DNA of 64,000 nucleotides from Xylocopa sonorina (Eukaryota > Arthropoda > Insecta > Hymenoptera > Apidae), in NCBI RefSeq assembly GCF_050948175.1, contig NC_135198.1, forward strand, positions 5,965,001-6,029,000, given 5' to 3'. Made by a program: the position numbers and the translations under genes. Positions 22,524 through 33,763 of this stretch are shown one piece after another. The number at the start of each line of letters is the position of its first letter. Within the stretch, counting starts at the first letter, position 1. Below the pieces are notes generated by a model. It had not been told where the DNA came from, searched no databases, and saw only the letters and a list, made by a program, of their open reading frames with translations.

Positions 22524-23263
22524 GAAACAGGTTGAACCACGCGAGAAAAAACGCGCCTGCCCGATCGGTGACTGTGGTCAACCTGCCCGGCCCTACCTAC
22601 TTATTATTAACAGACAAACATACCAGAAGTAAACTACCTACCTACCTAACGCTATATTTAAAAAATGGCAACAGACTCGTACCAACACATACATAAAACA
22701 CACGGATTAGTCGCGAACTTGCATGCAATCTCACACTTTTCTACTTACTTGTATACCATCTATTGCAATCTGAGAGATGTTACTGATCGTCGTACATTAC
22801 TATTATTACAAGAAATAACATATTTCATGGAATAAATGCAACAGTTAATGTTTAATAAAATCCTACGTATTCCCACAGTCTAATCACACGTGTGGTAAAT
22901 ACGTCATACAATACACTAGGACATCAGATTGCAAAAAAATCTTATAAACTAGTAGGGAATCATCGTGCTCATCACCTTTTCCCCATCCAAGTAGCACATG
23001 GGCACGTGAATGGGGTCCTGGCAACGAACACGGAAAAGGAAGCTGAAAATCCTGATCTAAATATGATTAGCACAAAAACAACAACACATATCAACCGTAC
23101 TTCGGTTTATCCTTTTTTATTTTATTCATTCACATATTAAGTTAATCATTGGTAGTTATTACACTGCATGGAGGTGTAAAGATTTCTACTTTCAATCCTA
23201 ACTCAATACATGATCTGTACATGATCTTAGAAACGATCAAGTGAAAAATACACGAGATTGCCG
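22524..23263. other. No gene seen
   Basis: AT-rich DNA with a short (CCTA)n tract near 22636-22648. The open frame at 22892-23140 has no motif and no splice context I can support. Confidence 0.4.
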
Positions 23264-23522
23264 CTACAGCCACCAGCGTGGTCGACGCATTTTCGCGTCC
23301 GCGAAAATGGTTAACGTGACCAGAATGTCAACGAGTAACATCCCAGACACGGCCTCCCATGAGGCAGGAATTGAGATACGCTCAATTAGCGCGCCACGAA
23401 CCCCTAAGCGAGATCCGCAGCTACCAATGCCCTTGGTGAGGGTGGCGGGCTCCCCCGTCTGCCTTTTGGAATAACCAAGGGCCTTACGGACGGGGCAGGG
23501 CGCCCGTACTGGGACGCGATAT
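23264..23522. mobile_element. Long direct repeat, copy 1 (probable mobile-element fragment)
   Basis: About 260 bp of comparatively GC-rich sequence, starting CTACAGCCACCAG and ending ACTGGGACGCGATA. It contains CGTCCGCGAAA, TTAACGTGACCAG, GAGGCAGG, GATACGC, and the 20-bp block CCGTCTGCCTTTTGGAATAA followed by CCAAGGGCCTTACG. A second copy starts 528 bp later with about 75-80% identity. The composition is unlike the AT-rich flanks, which suggests a transposable-element origin, perhaps a terminal repeat or untranslated part of a retroelement. No element protein is found nearby. Confidence 0.65.
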
Positions 23523-23791
23523 CAGCAATAATTGACAAACTACTTCAACTTACTCTATGCAGCGTAAAATTAACCACCAGTTATTAAATATTTCGTCGAG
23601 ACATAAAAGAGGAGCCTCACAATTCATTTTAATATTATAACGCACAGAATTGAGTAAAAAAGCGCGGCGCGACGCGAACAAAGTGAGTGAAAAGCTATCG
23701 ACATCCTTTGGGATGTAAGCCTTCTTTCGAAGCGGACCCTCCCCCCATGTGATCTTAAAAACAGGCAAAGCAAACCCATAAGAGGTTACTA

Positions 23792-24060
23792 CTACAGCCA
23801 CCAGTACCAGTTGACGTATTTTCACGTCCGCGAAATGTTTAACGTGACCAGGTGCCTACGGTGACACCCAGGCACGACCTCTCCTTGAGGCAGGGATTGG
23901 GATACGCCCAATCAGCCGGCAGTGAACCCAGTGCAGTAATCTAAGTACGCAGTCCACCACTACCGATGCCCTCGGTGGGGGTGACGGACTACCCCGTCTG
24001 CCTTTTGGAATAACCAAGGGCCTTACGCAACGGGATAGAGGCCAATACTGGGACGCTATA
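23792..24060. mobile_element. Long direct repeat, copy 2 (probable mobile-element fragment)
   Basis: Second copy of the unit at 23264-23522, from CTACAGCCACCAG to ACTGGGACGCTATA, in the same orientation. The most conserved part is again CCCCGTCTGCCTTTTGGAAT and the following CCAAGGGCCTTACG. The roughly 270 bp between the copies include a GC-rich stretch (AAAGCGCGGCGCGACGCGAA) and a run ACCCTCCCCCCATGTG, but no recognisable integrase, protease or reverse transcriptase frame. Confidence 0.65.
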
Positions 24061-24141
24061 GTGGTAACACTTCGCTACTCGACGATGAACGCAAAGTTCA
24101 TTTATTGATGAGAATGTGAGAATGTGAAACTGATGAGAATA

Positions 24142-24285
24142 ATTAAATTTAAATTCAAGATTAAATTTCGAATTCAAGTTGAACTTCGAATTGAAAGTGA
24201 ATTTAAAGTTAAAGGTAAACTTTAAATTGCAATTAAATTTAAAATCAAAGTTAAATTCGAAATAAAAATTAAATTTAAAATCAAT
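24142..24285. repeat. Degenerate hexamer array (about 24 units)
   Basis: Split into sixes from 24142, almost every unit fits N-T-T-N-A-A or a one-base variant: ATTAAA, TTTAAA, TTCAAG, ATTAAA, TTTCGA, ATTCAA, GTTGAA, CTTCGA, ATTGAA and so on. A 12-bp superperiod (TTTAAA alternating with other units) is visible. It looks like an old microsatellite that has decayed mainly at positions 1 and 4 of the unit. Confidence 0.8.
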
Positions 24286-25227
24286 TATTTTGTATTCCGG
24301 ACATTATAATGATAGAAGGAAATGGAAAGCGCCTCTCTCATTGTCTCGACTAGTATTTAATTTAATATAGATTTAATATATAATATGTACGTATATAATG
24401 ATAAATGTACTAATTTCGAGCGATCTCGTCATCAAAGCAATCATTCTAAAGTATGAAAATGATATTCAAGCTCGATGCTTTGATTTCAAAATCTACTCGA
24501 CGCAAAATGTTTTCTTGCACGTGTAATATGACATAGTTTCGGTAATCCAACAAATAGGCTTTAATTATAACAAAAGCTATACTATAAAGTTACAATATAT
24601 TTCATATATATGATATTTATCATATATATTTATCATATATTTCATATGTTCAATTTTCAATAAATACAAACTCGATTAAACGAGTAAAGCATTTGATACA
24701 CTATCAACATCATTGTACAATAATTATAATTATTACAGAAACGAAGTCGGAGGGTATCCAACTTCACCACTACGCACTGCTACAACAACGCAGTTTTAAT
24801 ATATATTACTGATTTATTCATAGCAATATATTATATTCATATATAGACATGTATATGTAATTATTAATATTCATAGTATTTATAGTATATCATATTTATT
24901 CACATCTACGATACTACTTTTATTTAAAACATTCTAAATATTCATAATATGTGTATCAAATATTATAATACTTCTACTTTATTATTATCTTATTATATAC
25001 TATGACATTTAAAAACGCGAAGTGCAAGAAGACCTATCCTGAGCTAATAAATAACACACACAAAATAAATGTTACCACTCATGGATATAATTTTATATCC
25101 ATGGTCACTATGCTCATTGAAAATATTCTACGTAATTACAACCAGTCACCCGTGCCGATTTGGACCTTTCGTCCTACGACATGATTGAGTGACCAGAGGA
25201 ACTTAAGGGCATACGACTCACCAACTG
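24286..25227. other. AT-rich DNA, no gene seen
   Basis: Very AT-rich, with imperfect palindromes such as ATATATGATATTTATCATAT near 24603-24640. No coding exon is recognised. Confidence 0.4.
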
Positions 25228-25394
25228 TGTGTGTATGAAAGAAGTCATCAGAAATGCTGCTGATTACTGCTCACCAAAGATGCGTCTGGAGGAAGTCATC
25301 GAGGATGCTACTGATGTCTGCAGGAACTGTTGCTGTCGTTGCTGCCTCGATGTCGTCAGCATAGATGTGGTAGATGAATTCATCGTAGAAGTAG
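25228..25394 (-). CDS. Possible terminal coding exon with a duplicated 3' end (weak)
   Basis: On the minus strand a strong acceptor (ATGATTTTCAG) at 25395-25397 is followed by an open frame beginning YFYDEFIYHIYADDIEAATT and ending SSILDDFLQTHLW then TGA (25271-25273). The codons are GC-ending in an AT-rich neighbourhood, which favours coding. The same spot is also a good donor (TTTG|GTGAGC, exon end 25275). About 46-50 bp further on the terminal segment is repeated as ISSISDDFFHTHSW then TGA, showing a small tandem duplication of the 3' end. I do not recognise the protein and find no sure upstream exon. Confidence 0.3.
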
Positions 25395-26700
25395 CTGAAA
25401 ATCATAAATAGAAACCATATTATTACAATTTGGCCTTTTAAAGTTCTTGTTAATATTTTCAATTATTAATTTAAAAATAAAAAAATTTTAAAATAAATAA
25501 TTTAATAAAAAAGATTAAAAATTTATCAAATTTGGAATTGTAAGTAAAGTACGAAAGATACTTACATTTTTGGCTGTTGAAGCACAGCTAGATCCTTTAG
25601 GTAGACAGCAATTTGACTCTAATACCGAGGCAGTATATATTTAATAAAAAAAATTAAGAATAAAAAAATATATAAGTAAAAGACTACGATACTATTGCCA
25701 TTTACGAAGCAAACACTGATTCTACTGTTTCGCGTATGAATATTATAAAAAAAAATGTAATTAAAATTAGAGCAGCTGTGCTCTAAAACATATTAAAATT
25801 ATCGCAATAAACACTGACTCTACCGACCGCATTGCGCGCGGTCACCAAAATATTCTGGAAGAAAAACATTGTTATTGGGGGAACAAGGGGTAAATAAAGA
25901 CAACACACAGTTTTCTTTCGTATTATTCTTCATCTTTCCTGATCGAGCGTTTGTTCTAAAAAATATTACTCTCTATTTAAATTATCGAACGATGCATATA
26001 TAAATATGTATTTATGAATAAAATAGATTATAAAGTTTGGATATATTGTAAAATATATCCAACTATTGTAAATTATTTATGAACACATTAGGAATTCGTG
26101 ATTGATCTATAAAAAATCAATTATGATTACTTGATACCAGAATTTCAAGCATATTCAATATTCTTAATTAGTGGGCTATGTTATATGCTATAAATATTCA
26201 AAATTGCTTGTGAGAATGATTATTAAACAAATAACTCATTACTTGTTACATACATCATTACCATATGATCAATAAAAAGATAATATAAATCTATACTATA
26301 CGTTCTCCTCAAGTTCTTGCAGTCTTTGCATCAAACCTCTTTCAATAATAATAATAATGTTCGTTGCTCGTTATTTCCATCCCTTGAAAGACATGACTGT
26401 TTAAAAATCTGTAACAGAACGAAACAAAACAATTAGAATAAATATACAAAGGTAAAATCGTTTATATTAAAATTTTATAATGAACGAGTTCATAAATCAT
26501 ATTTTCAAAATTCAAACAAAGTCTACGGACAACTATGAACAATGGAAGGCATAATAATAAGGAAAGCAAAAAGAAAATTCAAAGATATATTCATATTTGT
26601 AATGACAATGTTCAATAAATAGTTAATCGAGCATGTAATGGTTAAATAAAGTTAGTAATGAAATAAAAGTATAATAGAAATGTAATTGAGGATACTATAC
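25395..26700. other. AT-rich DNA; one further weak minus-strand exon candidate
   Basis: Mostly AT-rich sequence without a recognisable gene. On the minus strand an acceptor CTGTTACAG (first exon base 26408) opens a frame of about 24 codons (IFKQSCLSRDGNNEQRTLLL and a short Leu-rich end) with possible donors at its end; it lies between the candidates at 25.3 and 26.7 kb and could belong with them. Confidence 0.25.
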
Positions 26701-26727
26701 AGTTGATAAGTAAGCGCATAAACGTAC

Positions 26728-26960
26728 CTCGAATATAGAAACGTGCGTCGAAAAATTATATCGACAGCAGCGAGCAACACGTCTCACCGCCAGCAGAGGA
26801 CGACACGAACTGACTGCCGGTGTCGTTCGCCACAAGGACCGGAAGCGACCGAACGAAGCGCGAAGACGTTCGAACGAGGACGAAAGCGCTCGAACGTAGC
26901 TTTCCAACTACGTTTCTACGTTTCGTTCCGTGGCCTTGGTATTTCGCTATCTGCTTCAAC
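26728..26960 (-). ncRNA. GC/CpG-rich block ending in a strong minus-strand donor (possible first exon)
   Basis: A 230-bp island of GC- and CpG-rich sequence within AT-rich DNA. On the minus strand it ends at TATTCGAG|GTACGT, a near-consensus 5' splice site at 26728. This is what a first exon plus promoter would look like. The open frames on both strands are overlapping and motif-free, so an untranslated first exon or a non-coding RNA is more likely than a protein. Support is composition plus a single splice-like site. Confidence 0.3.
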
Positions 26961-29049
26961 TATAAACAAATCAGCTAATTGAACATCTGCTACACAATAG
27001 AAGTTTCGAAAATACGAGTTCCAGGAAAATTGTCGTGCGTATTTTTCTGAGAAACGACACACTGTTGTGTTATGATACACATTGTCCTAGATAATTTGCA
27101 CAGAGAAATTTGTACTGTTCCATGTATAGATTGGATACGTATAACATGTATAATATTTCACTCTACATATTATTTTATTATTTGTACAATGTTAATTGCG
27201 AATATTGCAGTACATTATGTTCGAGCACTTCTCACAGAGATGGTGCCAGAGGTTCTTTTCCTATTAAAATCGTACAATATGTAGTATTTATTACTTATAT
27301 TTACATACGTTACTTTACATTCTCACTTGCAACCAACAATTGCTGTGTCGGTTATAAAACATAATAGAAACGAGTATAATCTTGTATCCTTGTTTCATAT
27401 TAATCTATATAATAGAATGTAGAATGTAGAATATTGGAATATATCTTGTATTCCAATTTTTAAACCAAATATCTTGCAATTATAACAGTTATACTTATTT
27501 ATAATTGTTTGGAGTGAATTTATACTGTTGCGGCTTGTGCCTACGATATTTAATTAATTTCATTTTTCTTTACAAAAATTAATTTACTCGTCTGTGTCAA
27601 TTTGTTTGAAATACTAACTTTTTAGCTATTCGTAGCATCATGTGTATTTACACATCCGTTCTAATCTGCAAATGTATTGTTATTATATCTTTTGACAACT
27701 GATTAAGCTCAATAGGTGTTCAATAAAGTGATAACTCGATAATGGCTCGCAAATAGGGCTAAAAGGCACGTTATGTATTGAAATTAGTGCAGCGGACGAG
27801 AAGTAATAAAACTAAGAGTGAGACTATATAAAAAAAAGGCCACAATTATAATTAAAATAGTTGGAATAAATTTTGCAAAAAATCCTCTTTGATTTTTTCA
27901 TCTAATTTATTACAGAGATCCGAAGCGCTTTATTTTGAATCTTGTGGCGCCATCCAATGGCGAATTATTCAAATTCAAATGCGCGAATGAGAAAAGCTGT
28001 ACCATTCAAATTTTTAAACTGTATTCTCTTTATCTCTATAATTTTCAAGAAGTTCGATATCAAAGATAAGATGTTCTAGAATAGTATATCATTATTTTTA
28101 TGTTAATATCATACGTAGCTTGTATTAATTTAATTGTTGATGAACGATGAATATCAGAGTGTACGAATTGATTATAGGAAACAAGTATTATATTCAATAG
28201 CAACTGAAACTATCACTTGTTGCGCATTTTACATTTCTGTTAACAGTTGGCGATTTTTGATCAAAAATCAGGCTGTCAAAGAATACTGCTGATCTTTGAA
28301 TCCTTTAACTTATCAATTGAAGATACATGTGGGAACTGTACAAATGATAAATAGCTCGTACTTGTGGTGTGTTGTAGGATGTAGGAAAGAGGCGCAAATA
28401 AATTTGAAAATCTTCTGTTATTTAATCGATACGTATGCTTTGATTAATATATTATGTTTCATCGAGTCCTTTTCCGAATATCGGCCCAACTGCAAAGTAA
28501 TCATTAAGAAAATCAATAGACAGCTAACAAACGCTAAGCAACTACAATTTGCTACTATGAAAGATAATTTACTACATAAATCTTAACGAATAAATAGATT
28601 GCCATATCGTTCCTGATTCATTATTAAAAACACATATTACCTAAATGACATTGAGTGAAAGCAACTCCCAAAATTCCGATGCAGTCATCGTTAACCGTAA
28701 CATTGACAAAAACTCAAACGTTTTATCCCGAAGGACAAATTTACATTCTCACCATTCTGGTTGCTCGCCAAAGAAACAAATAACGATATTTTTATATAGT
28801 TTATGTAATTATAATAATTTTAATATCTACATAACACAGAACGATAGAAAAATTATACTTAACTGTTTATAATCAGTGTAGGGTCAAAATTAATATTGGT
28901 TGACTGAAGAAACGGTAACTATTTTCTTGACTCTTTAAAATTTTCTTTTCTGTAAACCTTCTCTCGTCTTCAATGCCTTTTACCTATAACAGAAAGAAAG
29001 AATGGTCATTCGATGAAAGTTACAAAAAAGTGTGCAATCTATAATAAAA
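26961..29049. other. No gene seen
   Basis: AT-rich DNA. Open frames at 27072-27364, 28296-28586 and 28645-28872 show no motif, biased codon use or splice context. The sequence GGCGCCATCCAATGGCG near 27948-27964 is a near-palindrome that is echoed at 19119 (GGCCATCCAGTGGCG), perhaps the trace of a dispersed repeat. Confidence 0.4.
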
Positions 29050-29205
29050 ATGAATCCTTTGCACTCAGATTTGGACACTCTGTACCTTCTAAGGGTGCAT
29101 CAGAACTAGTTAGTGATTGTGGAAGTTAAACTTATTCCACCGCACCTTTTTGAGAGATGTACGTTTGTCTGAAGTTTTCTATTGAAATGGAAATTTTCTA
29201 TTACA
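29050..29205. repeat. Dispersed repeat, copy A (related to 59620-59765)
   Basis: Contains TTTGCACTC, CTCTGTACCTTCTAAGGGTG, then TTAAACTTATTCCACCGCA and TTTTCTATTGAAATGGAAAT. The last two blocks occur in the same order and orientation in the mwh intron at about 59716-59762. The spacing differs by 13 bp. It is a short non-coding interspersed family of unknown type. Confidence 0.65.
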
Positions 29206-32200
29206 TACGAGAAGAGCGCAAAGGAATATTATTAAAAAGTTCCTCTGTTGTACGTTACTATCAACGTGTGTAGAAATAAAGCTAGAGAATGTATTAATTA
29301 TTGTACACGACCATAATAAATCGTACAAACTCTACTCTTATCTGGTTCAAATTTTCCACAACACCTTTCGACAGCAGCGAGTTTAAGAACTACTAATGCA
29401 CTTCGTTAGCGAAATTCATAAAGTTCGTCTAGAATTGTTTTAGCAAGTCAGAAGAAATAAACTGTAGGTTTTATTAGTCACGAAAAACATGATCCTCCGT
29501 TAGATTCTGGAGTGCATATCTATTGTTACACTCTGACTGCATTTTCAGATCGAATTTAACAAAGTTTCCGTTTCTTCGTTTTCCTCAGTCAATGTACGGA
29601 AGCATTAAAACAAAGTAAAATAAGCTATAAATACCAAAAAATTTGCATATCAATTCTTGCCTCTTAAACGAGCTTGTTCGTCGATTGTACAAAGTATTAA
29701 GTGTAATTACAATTCCGAAAAAAAATGTATACAAATTGTTATATATGTATTGTATGTATATAAGCGAAGATATTCTTAGAATGAACAATTACTCTTGCAA
29801 ATAACGTGGACTATGTGAAAACAGTCTGAGTTGATAAGCAAACAGATAATATGATATATGTATAAAAGGTCTAAATTGAGTGAAACGTAAAATAAATGGG
29901 AGAATTAGCGAGACAAGACAGTTAACAAATATATAAAGATTCCAACGTGCCTACTAAATTCTTTGCATTCTTAAACAATGACCCAGAGGCATTTGTGGTG
30001 GAAAAAAAAGTAACAGCAAACTCGTGGGTATCGATCATTCTTTTTCCTCGAATGTTGGACTATTATCATCTTCAGCATTGTAGACAGTGACTACAAAATT
30101 TATTGGCGTACAACTGCATTTAATTTATAACTGTTCTAATAGAATATCGTTTAATAGTATCTTCTAGAACTTGGTGAAAAAGTATCCCGTGGAAAAATAC
30201 TACGACTATGTGTCAATACTTCTTGTAAACACGATAGACGAGTATTTTATACGGTTATAGCAATAGTCTTGTTTTATTACACTTCCGAGCGTCTTAACTG
30301 GGAGGCTCATTTTAATTTCAAAGTTAAATCGTTAGTCATAACGTTAATTCATATATCACGTTAATTTCTAAAACATTACATCTGGAAAAACAAGTAAAAT
30401 AGCAACTATAAATACAAAAAAAGAAGAATTTATTTTACTTAAATATTTGTTTATGTTTAAAAATTTCAAAAGGAATATAATTTAATCTAAATAAATATTT
30501 AACATAAGGAAAATTTGTCGATACTAGCAAATCTTTTTTTTAATACTTATATCATTTCTATTGAACGATAATTAACAATCTGCTGGAGTAGCAACGACGT
30601 TCCTGGAATTATACTGAAAGGATACACCATCATATAATTATTTTAATAGCCTCCCAATTAAAAGGTAATTGGGTAACATCAAAAATGTTTTAAAGAAAAA
30701 ATAAATAACGCATAATCTTTATTTCTAGTTCGATTACTCTGAATTCTTAAACGCAGTGCCATAATTTTCCTCTGTTATACAACAATATTCTTCCAGTACA
30801 GCGTCAAATGACAAACAATTTATAGCCCCGTGTGAATAATGATCTCATTCAAGCTGTTTCAATACGAGTATGATGAATTACATTGCAGTTTATAAATGGT
30901 ATTCTGACATGTAATTGCAATTACGAGTTGTTTTGTGGAAAGCAAAATTTGACGATCTATGATGTACCTAATGACAAAAATATTCGATCCGATAATCAAT
31001 TGATCACACAAAAATCCTACAAATAAAAGTGATGCAAGTCAAACAACTTTTCTGATTTGGTTCACTGTTAACATGGCCAAATGCTAAACATCTGCCTTCG
31101 ATTTCGATCAAAGATCGCCTTGGATTCATCAATTTTTTACTATAAAAGCTAAATGTATTCTTCTATCTGCAACAATATATTTTTAATAGTGCCTGCTATC
31201 TGGATTTGTTATGTCAAACCGAAGTTACTTAACTATGTATATTCCAACCATTCAAAAAACCAGGAAAAAATTCAAGGATACTTATCCACAGCCTCTATAA
31301 TGTTGTGCAATAGTTTATTAAATCAAATGATTCGAACTTTTTCAAATAAAAGTAGACATTAATCTTGCGCTATAAAAAACCAAGTTTGCAAGTGGAGGAC
31401 TAAATTACTAGTAAATAAATGAACAACTATATGTAAAGTTTAAATTGAAAACAATAATTTTTAATTTAGATACAAATAAATCGGTAGTATCTGTATATGA
31501 AACAAATTTATTAAAAAAATCGATTGAAAACTTTATTTCGGTGCGGTTAACGTGTATAATTAATCCGCGTTCTGCTTTACTTTGTTCGCAAAAATAATTG
31601 AAGCAACTGTCCTACGTTCGACTTGTATATTCGTCATCGCTTGATCCAATTGCGGGCTCCGTAAAGGATTTATAGAACCAAATTCCGCAGCTTAACTGGT
31701 TAAACTCTTCTCTTCTGTTTCTAAAAAAGTTCTCTAACGTATGGAAATCTGAATTTGCATTTCAATATCGTTGCCTCGGAATTTTATAATACGAGCATTA
31801 AGAAGTTCGCGGCACGTACGTCCATAAAGTATCCACAATTTCTGCCTCAGTTTCGTATCGAGTTTAACGCGCGCCACGTTAACATGCAAAACACATCGCC
31901 ATTCAAGAACACAGAGCGTCCTTGTAATTACAAACGTGCGCGCGGTGTTCGACACACGACGAGGAGAATTTAAACCATTCACTCGGGACAAGAAAAGCTG
32001 TCGAGCAAAAAGCGACTCGAACGAGGAGGACGGAAAAAAATTGGACACCGTGGAAAAACTGTAGCGGAGCGTGGAAGTAATCGCTGTGGAGGTAATCGAT
32101 GCATTCCGTAACGATCGCCAAAGGAATCTCGTGACGGGACATCCGGAACAATCGCGACGGGTCTGTTCGCTTTTCACTCCACTTTGCGATTCGCCACTCG

Positions 32201-33649
32201 CTGCTCGTTACGGAAAGCATAAACGTAACTTATTACTGTCAGCGTATAACCACGCGAAAGGATACCTTGACCGTTGTTACTATTTGCCATGCAAATCGTT
32301 AATTTTGTTATGGATAAGAACAAGCGAGCAGTCGCTTGACAGTTACAGCGATAGCAACCTGTTGCTTCGTTGTTTACGAAGACTCAATAGAATACTCGCG
32401 TCAACGATTAGATAAAATCAATTTTTCTTCAGATCTATTCAACGCCACTGTATCGCTAATGACAAAAAATGATAATACATTTTAATTGTAGGAGCTACTT
32501 GAGCAGAAGACTTTCGGAAAACCGACAGTAGCGATTCTTCCTAGAACGGATAAACGAGATATGTGTACTCAGCTATCAAAAGGAAAAATTAAAAATGCCT
32601 TTTGTTAAGAAATGCGTATCGTGATTTGTTTGATACGTATCCGTACGTGAAAGTTAGGTTGATCCAAGAGTTGAAGATTTTATTATATTTACCACTATTA
32701 TTCTCTTATTAATTCTACAAAATATCCCATTAGACAGCCATGTGACAATGTAAAAGGCAAATCGTGTAAAAATCAATCGAAAGCCTTTTGGAAATTTTGA
32801 AACTACGCTAACGGAAGTGGAAGAATTGCTCAAAATCCGGATACTAGGACGTAAAAAGAGATCGATTTGTTCGGTCGATTGCTGGTAATCTACGTCTGGC
32901 GAACCCAGCGACCATTCGAAGGAGGGCCGGACGCATGCGTTTGTATCCTGGTGGACGTATCAGCAGGTTGCCCAAAGTGGTGGGAGCGGCAGGCACGTGT
33001 GAATCAGCTGTAGATTTAATCAGTGTGTAGAAGAGAAACGGGACGATGCATCAATCGCAAGGCTCCTCCTGCTCGAGGAACATTTTCGTCGAACGAGCAC
33101 CGTGTGTCCGTCGAGCGGCGCCAAAAGCATCGATCTGTGATAAACAATAACATCGAACAACCGATTATTTGAAGTGAAATTGAAATATAAAAATTAGCGG
33201 CGTACGTTCGCGCCGTTGTAATGTGAAACATCGAAGTATCTGATACAATAAACATAGTACCATTATTACCGCGTTTCTGACGTGTCGAACGTATGAAAAT
33301 ATCACTTCCAAGAAGGCGCAGCAAGTTTGAATAGTTCGTTAACGAAGGAACAGAGGAATCACGTGCGTTCAAAACGTTTTCACGTGGCCAGTAATCAGGT
33401 GACTCGGAACTGGTGCCTCCCTGTGAGAAACAAATTCGAAAACATTAATTAATTTTATTGTCACTGAAACGTCCGTTAATTGCCGGCTCGTTTGACTGGC
33501 AATGAATTGAGACGACGTACGCGTTCGGCTAATGAGGCAACACCGGTTGCATAATAAGAGGACACTGCCGATCGAGTACGAGTAACAATCGATCGAACGT
33601 GAAATCAATGTTCCTGTTTCACTGAAATTTATTCGTCTGCCACGAATGA
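29206..33649. other. Upstream region of the first SLC26 gene, no gene seen
   Basis: 29.2-31.5 kb is AT-rich without a recognisable exon. From about 31.7 kb to 33.7 kb GC and CpG content rises, as expected near a promoter or untranslated exons of the transporter gene that starts at 33764. Short open frames at 31734-32415 and 33016-33909 overlap on both strands and carry no motif. Confidence 0.4.
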
Positions 33650-33763
33650 CCGGAGAACGTTCTGGCCTTCCAATTAGCACGATGTGCTGTGAAGTATTCA
33701 GTTCTTAAGCACGGAGTATACGGTGAACTGGTGAACAGGAAGCTGGGACGCAATTCCGCTGAC

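Noticed and set aside
22892..23474. Plus-strand frames of 77-82 codons across the first long direct repeat
   Set aside because: They cross the repeat boundary, lack motifs and are not kept open in the second repeat copy.
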